Of a stretch of 24,408 nucleotides of DNA, positions 14,809 to 23,300 are shown one piece after another (within the stretch, counting starts at the first letter, position 1; each line of letters starts with the position of its first letter). Below the pieces are notes generated by a model. That model saw nothing but the letters and a program-made list of their open reading frames with translations, ran no database searches and was not told where the DNA came from. The DNA comes from Marinospirillum sp. (GTDB lineage: Bacteria > Pseudomonadota > Gammaproteobacteria > Pseudomonadales > Halomonadaceae), in contig NZ_JACUUA010000035.1 in NCBI RefSeq assembly GCF_014859565.1, positions 1 to 24,408 on the forward strand, written 5' to 3'. The position numbers and the translations under genes are program-made.

Positions 14809-15429
14809 TCAGGTAGGGATAGGACCTTTCAGCAGGCGCACATACATCAGCGCTGTTGTAACGGCATCACCCAGAGCGGTATGGCGCTGCCCCACCATCG
14901 GGATACCCAATTTTTCAGCAATTTTTTCAAAGTGCAGATCAGGCATCAGCTCGGGATTGGCTCGTTTGACCTTGTCCAGATAACAGTTGGACAGTTCAAT
15001 GGTTTTATTCGGCAGGCTGAAGCCAAAGCGCGGGCGGATAAAACGATTCAGTACCGTGATGTCGTAGTTGATGTAATAACCCATGATCGGGCGATTACCG
15101 ACAAACTCCAGCAACTGACGCAAAGCATCACTGAGGATTTCACCACCCAACAGATCCACTCCACGGATGTGATGCACCTTGATCGAATCTCCGGTCAGGC
15201 TTTCTGGCTTCTGCAGTTTGATGTCGATTTTTTCGCTGGTCAGTACCTGTGTGCCTTTTATTTTTACGGCGGCTATAGATACCAGTTCAGCTTTCTGCGG
15301 GTCGAGATCCGTCATTTCGCAGTCCAGAGCAACAACTTCATCCCCTTCGTAGGTATCAAACATAAAGGAGAATTCACCGTTTTTCTGGCTCCAACGATCT
15401 GTTGCTGTTCTTATTGTTTTCAGCACCAT
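14809..15429 (-). CDS. DEDDh 3'-5' exonuclease (DnaQ-like)
   Basis: This 206-residue protein has the DnaQ-type exonuclease fold with D36 and E38 (ALDCEMT), D123 (NYDITVLNR), and H183 and D188 (HTALGDA), so the DEDDh active site is complete. It is expected to remove nucleotides from 3' ends using two metal ions; it is smaller than, and distinct from, the replicative PolIII epsilon subunit, and its substrate is unknown. Translation likely starts at the ATG at 15429, with a GAGAGG ribosome site inside the end of the upstream gene, 5 nt away. It is the second gene of a minus-strand pair. Confidence 0.92.
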   Translation of the reverse strand: MVLKTIRTATDRWSQKNGEFSFMFDTYEGDEVVALDCEMTDLDPQKAELVSIAAVKIKGTQVLTSEKIDIKLQKPESLTGDSIKVHHIRGVDLLGGEILSDALRQLLEFVGNRPIMGYYINYDITVLNRFIRPRFGFSLPNKTIELSNCYLDKVKRANPELMPDLHFEKIAEKLGIPMVGQRHTALGDAVTTALMYVRLLKGPIPT

Positions 15430-15434
15430 GTTGT

Positions 15435-17270
15435 TTACCTCTCAAGATGATAACGATGTGACATCCTTGACTTGAACTCTTTCACCAGATGCAGCGCTTC
15501 ACGCAGTAGGTCGCGATCCAGTTTGTTCAATTCCACCGCTGTGATCAGGTTAGCCTCATCTGCATCAGCCTGTCCTTCGGCTGCTTTAAGCTGTTGCTGC
15601 AGCCGTAAACGACTCATGACAGCCAGAGCTTCTGAAAGATCATCAGCAAAATCTTTCTTGATTATGCGCTGTTCAGCCAGTTTTTCCAGCCGGACAAAAG
15701 TATTGGTTTCACGGATTTTATGCTGCAGCGCCATGCTGCGAACACCATGTACAATCGGGAAGATACCGCCTTTTTTGATATCCATACCATCCGAGCTTTT
15801 TAAACCACCAAAAAAGGTCAGTGGGGTACTGAAGCGACGCAGCGGCATGGCAAAATAAGAATAAAACACATCGTTACCAGCCAGTTTTTCGTACAGGGAT
15901 TCCCGCACCCGGTTAAACAGCTGTTCATCACCAGCAACGGCATGAGCATCCACAAAAATGGCAAGATTCATCAGGCCGGTTCCTTCCACCGAACCACACC
16001 ACTTTTGCAGGCGTTTTGTCCAGTCTGATTCCCGCATCACCCATTCCGGGTTGGATACCATGATGTTGCCTTTACACAGCGGATAACCAAAATCCAGCAG
16101 GGTCTGGGTGAACTTCTGCATGACCTTGCCACATTCCGGCCAGTCCAGATCATCGGCCAGAATCAGTGCATTATCCTGGTCAGTTTTGAGTACCTGCTCA
16201 CCACGGCCTTCACTACCCATCACCAGCAGGCACATCTTATTCTGGATTTCCTGCGGCACCAGATATTCAAATGCCTTGGCAATAATACGGCCATTCAGTG
16301 CCGCCAGCAGATCCATGGCAAAACGTATTTTCACACCCTGAGAAACCAAGCCACTGATCAGGGCGGTAGTACCACGAGCAGCACGCGCCAACTCATCCAG
16401 GTTGGCTGCGCGTTCAATTTGCAAACCGATAACATGTGATTGACTGGAGAAGAAACTCAGCACATCAGTCAGCTCAACCAGACCGGCCAGTTTGGAGCCA
16501 TCAAACACCACCACACGCTGAATTTTGTGGCGGGTCATCAATACCAGTGCATTAAACAGGAAGTCATCTTTTTGTACGGTCAGCAGGTTATAACTGGCCA
16601 GCTCACAGATATCAGCATCCAGTGTCATGCCTTTTAACACCACACCCTCCAGCAGATCCGTGCGGGTCACTATGCCAAACTGACTGCCTTTGCGTACCAG
16701 CAGGCAATCAGCATGCTGCTCACGCATGGTACGAGTTGCCTGGGTAATGCTGGTGCCGGAATCCAGCACAACCGGCTCTTTCAGTACCGAGGCACCTACT
16801 TTTGCCAGCATAAAGGCTGACATGTCACTGCCACCCTGCTGTTGACTACGACGGCTTTCTAGCAGACGGGCTTTTTCTGTCAGTGAGTTCTGGAAGTAAG
16901 CAGCAAAAGCTTCGTTGTCTTCTATCAGTTTCTGGAAAACGGCTTTTGGAATCAGCCAGGCAATCGTTTCTTCTAGAGTGCAGAAGGTATAACGGCTGGT
17001 ACCGTTGATGATGCTGATGGCACCAAAAAGATCTTCCTGGGCGTATTCTCTGATGACCCCTCCATCAGGGTCTGTCTCAGCAAGGCGTGGATCAATTTCT
17101 GCCACGGCCCCTTTCATCACCACAAAAACATATTCACTGGACTGACCGGCCTCGATGATTATTTCATTCAGGCCAAAATAACCGATATCCAGGCGAGTCA
17201 ATAATTGGTGCTGGGATTCTTCTGTCAACAGGTCAAAAGGGGGATGAGACAGATCAAACTCATTGCTCAT
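15435..17270 (-). CDS. cNMP-binding-like / CBS / DUF294 nucleotidyltransferase-like protein
   Basis: This 611-residue cytoplasmic protein has four parts: a cyclic-nucleotide-binding-like beta-roll (about 12-135), a CBS pair (about 158-275), a DUF294 nucleotidyltransferase-like domain (about 305-445) with GSEGR at 352-356 and acidic D364 and D366, and a DUF294 C-terminal domain. The build recalls GlnD-type sensors and suggests ligand-controlled nucleotidyl transfer, but the reaction is unknown. In the beta-roll the usual FGE is FGA (A84) and the following arginine region is altered, so cAMP or c-di-GMP binding is doubtful. It sits 5 nt ahead of the exonuclease and is co-transcribed with it. 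Confidence 0.9.
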   Translation of the reverse strand: MSNEFDLSHPPFDLLTEESQHQLLTRLDIGYFGLNEIIIEAGQSSEYVFVVMKGAVAEIDPRLAETDPDGGVIREYAQEDLFGAISIINGTSRYTFCTLEETIAWLIPKAVFQKLIEDNEAFAAYFQNSLTEKARLLESRRSQQQGGSDMSAFMLAKVGASVLKEPVVLDSGTSITQATRTMREQHADCLLVRKGSQFGIVTRTDLLEGVVLKGMTLDADICELASYNLLTVQKDDFLFNALVLMTRHKIQRVVVFDGSKLAGLVELTDVLSFFSSQSHVIGLQIERAANLDELARAARGTTALISGLVSQGVKIRFAMDLLAALNGRIIAKAFEYLVPQEIQNKMCLLVMGSEGRGEQVLKTDQDNALILADDLDWPECGKVMQKFTQTLLDFGYPLCKGNIMVSNPEWVMRESDWTKRLQKWCGSVEGTGLMNLAIFVDAHAVAGDEQLFNRVRESLYEKLAGNDVFYSYFAMPLRRFSTPLTFFGGLKSSDGMDIKKGGIFPIVHGVRSMALQHKIRETNTFVRLEKLAEQRIIKKDFADDLSEALAVMSRLRLQQQLKAAEGQADADEANLITAVELNKLDRDLLREALHLVKEFKSRMSHRYHLER

Positions 17271-17384
17271 GCTATTTTCCTTATTTTCATAAGCTGATGC
17301 TGCAGCACTAACGACCGATAACGGAAGTTAGACATCACTTGAATCTAACAAACCCCCACCCTTGTCGAAAGATGTACTTTAGTC

Positions 17385-17891
17385 TCAGAGGCAAACTGCA
17401 CGGTAAAGATCTGTTGTCGGTGCAAAAACCTGCATACCACTCAGCTTTAACTCACCGCTTTCACTCACGGGAATGCGTTCACCGGTATTGCAGTTCAGCA
17501 GATACGCCTGGTGCGTCAGACGATCCATATATTCTTTTTCAAAACGATAAATAACAAACTGGGCAATTTTCTGCTCACCACTTTGCACCACGTCCATATT
17601 TTCGGTATCCACCAGACTGAACGCCTGGGTCATTGGATAAATATAAGTCCAGGGACGCCAGAAATTTGTACCTTGCTCCACCTCAATTACCACTGAACCA
17701 GCAGGTAAAAGTGTTCGTTTATGTTCCATCCAGGTGTATTCATTAACCACCTGATAACTCAACATCCCGATACCGGCACAAACAGGAATGATCCATTTTG
17801 GCAGGGTTTTCCTGCTCAGGGTGCGCAACAGGAAACCAATACCCGCTGATCCAAGGCCCACAAACACCAGTGCGATCAAATGCCAGAACAT
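17385..17891 (-). CDS. unrecognised two-helix membrane protein
   Basis: I do not recognise this 168-residue protein. It has two predicted membrane helices (about residues 4-22 and 33-48) and then a soluble domain of about 115 residues containing NEYTWMEHKR, NFWRPWTYIYP and LLNCNTGER segments. The open frame could extend 20 codons to a TTG at 17951, but that would cross the symporter terminator at 17918-17940; the ATG at 17891 has AGGGG upstream and is preferred. It lies downstream of the symporter on the same strand and upstream of the DUF294 gene, separated from each. Confidence 0.75.
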   Translation of the reverse strand: MFWHLIALVFVGLGSAGIGFLLRTLSRKTLPKWIIPVCAGIGMLSYQVVNEYTWMEHKRTLLPAGSVVIEVEQGTNFWRPWTYIYPMTQAFSLVDTENMDVVQSGEQKIAQFVIYRFEKEYMDRLTHQAYLLNCNTGERIPVSESGELKLSGMQVFAPTTDLYRAVCL

Positions 17892-17917
17892 AGAACTTTT
17901 TTCCCCTGAAAATAACA

Positions 17918-17940
17918 CGGGCTTCCACCAGGGAAGCCCG
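17918..17940 (-). terminator. intrinsic terminator of the symporter operon
   Basis: CGGGCTTCC (17918-17926) and GGAAGCCCG (17932-17940) make a 9-bp GC-rich stem with a 5-nt loop. Read on the minus strand it is followed by TGTTATTTT. It lies about 50 bp after the symporter stop codon and ahead of the preferred start of the next gene. Confidence 0.8.
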
Positions 17941-17992
17941 CTTTGGTTCAACCCGTTGCAGAATCAGCTTCTGCGTACAGGCTTATTATCAC

Positions 17993-19744
17993 TTAGTGAT
18001 CTACAGCTGCGCCAGCACCTTTCGGGTAACGCACGCTTTCAACCAGATCCTGAATGTGCTGTGGAGGTTCTTCAGTTGCATAAGACACACCGAAGGCCAC
18101 TGCAAAGTTGATCATCGCACCAACCGCACCGAAGGACAGCGGGGAGATACCGAACAGCCAGTTGTCAGGAGTATTCGCCAGCGTATTGGTACCTGGGATG
18201 AAAAACCAGCCCAGGAAGGTGAAGATGTACACCAGAGTGGTCAGCAGACCAGCCAGCATACCAGCAACTGCACCTTTACTGTTCACACGCTTGGAGAAGA
18301 TACCCATCATCAGAGCCGGGAAGATGGAAGCAGCAGCGATACCAAACGCCAGCGCTACCGTCTGTGCCGCGAATCCGGGAGGATTCAGACCCAGGTAGGT
18401 TGCCAGCAGGATCGCACCACCCATCGAGATACGTGCAGCAAGCATCTCGCCTTTTTCAGTGATGTTCGGGTTAATGGTATTTTTGATCAAGTCGTGACTG
18501 ATTGCAGAAGCAATTGCCAGCAACAGACCCGCCGCTGTAGACAGTGCCGCAGCAATACCGCCCGCCGCAATCAGACCAATAACCCAGCTTGGCAACTGCG
18601 CAATTTCAGGGTTAGCCAGTACCAGAATATCGTTGTTTACAGTCAGCTCGTTACCAGCCCAACCACGATCAGACATATCAGCAGCGTTGTTGTAGAACTG
18701 GATACGACCGTCATTGTTTTTGTCTTCAAAACGTACCAGACCGGTTTCTTCCCAGGTTTTAACCCACTCTGGACGATCTTCATACAGCAGTGCTGGCTGA
18801 TCAGTACCATCAGGGAACATGGTGGTAATCAGGTTCAGACGTGCCATGGACGCAACAGCAGGTGCAGTGGTGTACAGAAGAGCAATGAAAATCAGTGCCC
18901 AACCTGCAGACCAGCGAGCATCAGCTACTTTAGGTACGGTGAAGAAACGGATAATTACGTGTGGCAGGCCAGCTGTACCAATCATCAGAGACAGGGTGAA
19001 CAGCACCATGTTCAGTTTGTTGGATACGTCAGCAGTGTAATCACGGAAACCGAGATCACGCACAACCATGTCCAGTTTTTCCAGCAGAGGTATACCGGAC
19101 TCAATGTGAGTACCAAACATACCCGTCTGTGGCAGAACATGACCAGTCAGCTGAATGGAGATGAATACCGCAGGAATGGTGTAAGCCACAATCAGTACCA
19201 CGTACTGAGCAACCTGAGTGTAGGTGATGCCTTTCATACCGCCAAATACGGCGTAGAGGAATACAATCAGGGCTGCAATCCAGATGCCAGCAGTGCTGCT
19301 GACTTCCAGGAAGCGGGAGAAAGCCACACCGGCACCGGTCATCTGGCCGATTACATAGGTTACCGATGCAATGATCAGACAGGCTACTGCAACCAGACGT
19401 GCACCACGGCTGTAGAAACGATCACCGATGAAGTCAGGCACTGTGAACTTGCCGAACTTACGCAGGTAAGGAGCCAGCAGCAGTGCCAGCAGTACGTAAC
19501 CACCAGTCCAACCCATCAGGAACGAGGAGTTGATATAACCAACGGACAGCAGACCTGCCATGGAGATGAAGGACGCTGCAGACATCCAGTCAGCTGCAGT
19601 AGCCATACCGTTAGTGACAGGGTTTACACCACCGCCGGCAACGTAGAACTCTTTGGTCGATCCGGCACGTGCCCAGATCGCGATACCAATATAGAGGGCA
19701 AAGGAAGCACCCACGAACAACAGGTTAATTGCAAATTGACTCAT
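17993..19744 (-). CDS. sodium:solute symporter, VC_2705 subfamily (large subunit)
   Basis: This 583-residue protein of the SSS/SLC5 family has about thirteen membrane helices and couples Na+ uptake to import of a small organic acid. Its partner, the DUF4212 small subunit, ends 6 nt upstream, which places it in the two-component VC_2705 subfamily (related to the acetate permease ActP). The neighbouring CrbS-like kinase suggests acetate or a similar carboxylate as substrate; this is inference. A large hydrophilic loop (about residues 305-380) contains an EF-hand-like segment at 341-352. Codon use is strongly biased, suggesting high expression, and probably explains a long open frame on the opposite strand. 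A terminator follows. Confidence 0.93.
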   Translation of the reverse strand: MSQFAINLLFVGASFALYIGIAIWARAGSTKEFYVAGGGVNPVTNGMATAADWMSAASFISMAGLLSVGYINSSFLMGWTGGYVLLALLLAPYLRKFGKFTVPDFIGDRFYSRGARLVAVACLIIASVTYVIGQMTGAGVAFSRFLEVSSTAGIWIAALIVFLYAVFGGMKGITYTQVAQYVVLIVAYTIPAVFISIQLTGHVLPQTGMFGTHIESGIPLLEKLDMVVRDLGFRDYTADVSNKLNMVLFTLSLMIGTAGLPHVIIRFFTVPKVADARWSAGWALIFIALLYTTAPAVASMARLNLITTMFPDGTDQPALLYEDRPEWVKTWEETGLVRFEDKNNDGRIQFYNNAADMSDRGWAGNELTVNNDILVLANPEIAQLPSWVIGLIAAGGIAAALSTAAGLLLAIASAISHDLIKNTINPNITEKGEMLAARISMGGAILLATYLGLNPPGFAAQTVALAFGIAAASIFPALMMGIFSKRVNSKGAVAGMLAGLLTTLVYIFTFLGWFFIPGTNTLANTPDNWLFGISPLSFGAVGAMINFAVAFGVSYATEEPPQHIQDLVESVRYPKGAGAAVDH

Positions 19745-19750
19745 GTGTGC

Positions 19751-20011
19751 TTACTCCTCAAGGCCAAGTTCTTTATCGAGCTTGTTCATCTTCCACGAGT
19801 AGAAGAAAATGATGCCGATGAAAGTGAAGATTGAGCCTTGCTGGGCAAACCAAAAGCCCAGATCCGTACCACCGACTGCAATGCCGGACAGCATTGGACG
19901 AAGAAGTATGCCGAAGCCGTAGGATACAAGAGCCCAGACAACCAGGCTCCACAGGATCAGGCGAAGGTTCGCTGACCAGTATGCAGCAGCATTTGTTTTA
20001 TCATCTGCCAT
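19751..20011 (-). CDS. DUF4212 sodium:solute symporter small subunit
   Basis: This 86-residue protein has two membrane helices (about 17-39 and 50-72) and a short charged C-terminus, as in the DUF4212 family (putative solute:Na+ symporter small subunit). The family is nearly always encoded directly ahead of a VC_2705-type symporter, as here with a 6-nt gap. The YWSANLRLILWSLVVWALVSYG stretch is characteristic. A GGAGAG ribosome site precedes the ATG. It is the first gene of a minus-strand operon that is divergent from the sensor kinase gene. Confidence 0.92.
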   Translation of the reverse strand: MADDKTNAAAYWSANLRLILWSLVVWALVSYGFGILLRPMLSGIAVGGTDLGFWFAQQGSIFTFIGIIFFYSWKMNKLDKELGLEE

Positions 20012-20388
20012 AGTATTGCTCTCCGCTTATTGTTATTGAGAGTTGGGGAATTCCACTGCGTTTGAGAAAATTCCAGGGTTGATTCTGCAAAATTAACCTC
20101 GTGAATAAAAGCCCCGACCTTAGTCTTACTGATCAACTCAAAACCCAGCAAAAATCAAAAAGCCATTAAAAACAATAGACTGTATATTTTATACACTTGC
20201 AAACCCGGTCAATCTGACACACTTACAGAACCATAGTCTAAGAGTTTATTTCACTTTAAGGTGTTGAAAAATCTGCCTCAGAGCACAGCAGCCGGGCATT
20301 TTGCTGTCGGATTGACAACATCCCTCTGAATTATGATGAAAATTTAAGCATAATAGCCCTCTGTTCAACACCCTTGAGAGACTCAACC
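20012..20388. promoter_or_regulatory. divergent intergenic region, symporter operon / sensor kinase
   Basis: This 377-bp region contains no credible gene and must hold promoters for both directions. Visible elements are TTGACA at 20312-20317 with TATGAT (20332-20337) or CATAAT (20349-20354) as loose -10 candidates for the kinase; an inverted repeat TGTATA-TTT-TATACA at 20181-20195; and a direct repeat AATTCCA at 20049-20055 and 20069-20075, 20 bp apart, within the symporter leader or promoter. No assigned operator was recognised. Confidence 0.5.
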
Positions 20389-23300
20389 ATGTTTGCTGGC
20401 TGGCAACTTTTTCTGCTTTCCGTCACCTATCTACTGCTGCTGTTTGCCATTGCCTGGCAGGGTGACCGCAAAGCACGCCGTAACCCCCAGCAAAAAAGTC
20501 GCCCCTGGATATATAGCCTTGCACTCACGGTGTATTGCACCTCATGGACTTTTTATGGTGCCGTTGGTCAGGCTGCCGGTGGTGGCTGGTTATATCTGAG
20601 TATTTTTATCGGCCCGATTCTTACCTACTTTTTTGCCTGGCCGCTGATCAGAAAAATGTTTCGGGTCAGCAAGGCACAGAACATCACCTCCATTGCGGAC
20701 TTCATTGCCTCACGTTATGGCAAATGGCAACTGCTGGCCGTAATCGTGACTGGTTTTGCTCTGGTTGGCACCCTGCCTTACATCGCCCTGCAATTAAAAG
20801 CAGTTGCCATAGCTTATGAGGTGCTGACCAGCTTCCCAGGGAGCAATATCACCAGCAATCCTGGACTGGTTCCAGTTTTGTCGGATACAGCATTTCACGT
20901 TGCACTGGTGCTGGCAGTTTTTGCCATTCTGTTTGGTACCCGCCATATTGATGCCACCGAGCATCACGAAGGTCTGTTGCGTGCCATTGCTTTTGAATCC
21001 CTGATCAAACTCTTTGCCTTCCTTGCTGTGGGTATGATGGTGACCTGGGTCTATTTTAACGGTTTTACTGATCTTCTGAACAAAGCCGAGTTTTTTCGGC
21101 CACTGGAGAGCCAGCTCAACACCTCTGCTTTCACTCAGGGTTTTGTGGCACAAACGCTGCTTGCAATGGTGGCGATTATCCTGCTGCCACGGATGTTTCA
21201 TGTCACGGTGGTAGAAAATGCTCACCGTGATGATGCCCGTTACGCCCGTTGGTTTTTGCCGGTGTATCTGACACTGTTTGCGGTGTTTGTAATGCCCATT
21301 GCTGCAGCGGGTCTGATTACCTTCCCCGATGGGCGGGTTGAGTCAGATACCTTTGTATTAACCCTGCCACTGGCTTTTGATGCCGGCTGGCTGGCTTTGC
21401 TGGCTTATATTGGTGGTTTTTCTGCTGCAACCAGTATGGCGATTATGGCAACGGTTGCTGTCAGCATTATGATTTCCAATGAAATTGTGATTCCCTTCCT
21501 GTTAAAAACCCGCTGGACCAGCAGCACCTCCCATCAGGATTTTGGTCGTTTTGTGCTGCGCATCCGCCGCCTGACCATGCTGGCTGTTATGCTGCTGGGA
21601 TATCTCACCTATCGTACCATTGCTGAATTCAACTCACTGGCTGCCACGGGTTTTCTGGCTTTTGCTGCCATCGGTCAACTGGCTCCAGTGGCACTGGGTG
21701 GCATTATCTGGAAGCAGGCCAACCGCTGGGGCGCACTGGCCGGTTTATTAACTGGGGGGCTGCTCTGGTTTTATACCCTGTTGCTGCCAAGCCTGGCGAC
21801 AGCGGGAGTCATTGGCGGAGGATTGTTAACTAATGGCCTGCTGGGTTATGACTGGTTACGCCCTACTGCACTTTTTGGTATCACCAGCATGGATTTTTTC
21901 ACTCAGGGTGTATTCTGGAGCCTCAGTGGCAACTTGTTGGCCTTTGTATTGGTATCACGCCTTACCCGACAGCGGGTGATTGATCGCATCCAGGCATCAG
22001 CTTTTGTTGATAATCTGGAAATCAAGCCTTTAAAGACGTCCCGTTTATGGAAAGGCTCCACCAATATCGGTGATTTAAGGCTACTGGCGGAACGCTTTGT
22101 GGGTAATCCGGCCGTACATCGAGCTTTCCGCGATTATGCCTTTAAACGCAACCTGCCCCCCCTGCGTGATGAAGACCCCGCCAGCATTGAATTAATCCAG
22201 TTTACTGAACGTCTGCTAGCCGGTGTGCTGGGCGCATCATCCGCTCGCATCGTGATGAGTTCGGCACTGCAGGGTAAGGAAATCAAAATCTCTGATGTGA
22301 TTTCCATAGTGGATGAAGCCTCTCAGGTACTGGAATTTAACCGCAGTCTGCTGCAATCCACCATCGAAAACCTGTCACAAGGTATTAGCGTGATCGATCA
22401 GCACCTTAATCTGGTGATCTGGAATCAGCGTTATCTAGAGCTGTTCCACTTCCCTGACAACTTTATCCGGGTCGGTCGACCTGCCGTGGAGTTGTTTCGT
22501 TACAATGCGGAACAGGGTGAATACGGCCCTGGTGACCCGGAAACCCATGTCCAGCAACTGCTAGACAATATCCGTGAAGGAGAACCTCAACGGTACGTGC
22601 GTTACCGCAAGGATGGCAGTGTGCTGGAAATTCATGGCAATCCTATGCCCGGTGGTGGTTTTGTTTATAGTTACCAGGACATTACCCAGCAGAAAGAAGT
22701 AGAAGAAGCCCTGATCCAGTCAGAAAACAATATCCGTATTTATACCGACAACGTACCGGCACTCATTGCCTATTTTGATACTGACCGACGCTACCTATTT
22801 ACCAACCGGGCTTATGAAGAAGCCATGGGTATTGATCGTAATCAGGTGATTGGCCAACCCGTTTACAAGGTGTTACCGCCACAGGAATACGAAGCACGTA
22901 ATCCTTCTATGCGCGCCGCACTGGAAGGCCGCCGCCAGACTTTTGAACTGGAGCTGCCGGGACGTAGTCACAGCGTGCGTTATGCCCTGGTCACCTATAC
23001 CCCGCACATTGCTGAATCGGGTGAGGTACTGGGATTTTTTGCACTTTATCAGGATATTACCGAGCGGCGCCTGGTCGAAATCGCCCTGCAGGAAACCAAC
23101 GAACACCTGGAAGAACGCGTGCGTGAACGGACACTGGCGTTATCCGAGTTAAATAGTGCCCTGTTTAAGGAAAACCAGGTACGCGCCCGTGCTGAAGAAG
23201 ACATGCGTGTTGCCAAACAACAGGCTGAAGATGCCAACACCTCCAAGACCCGCTTCCTGGCGGCAGCCAGCCATGACCTCTTGCAACCACTTAATGCAGC

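Noticed and set aside
17996..19834. A 612-codon open frame on the plus strand opposite the symporter
   Set aside because: It lies antisense to a clear SSS-family protein and has low-complexity His/Gln/Arg/Thr-rich composition. Strong codon bias in the symporter removes TTA, CTA and TCA, which leaves the opposite strand open.
20374..20388. TTG start adding five residues to the sensor kinase
   Set aside because: The ATG at 20389 follows GAGAG at a proper distance and places the first membrane helix as in related symporter domains.
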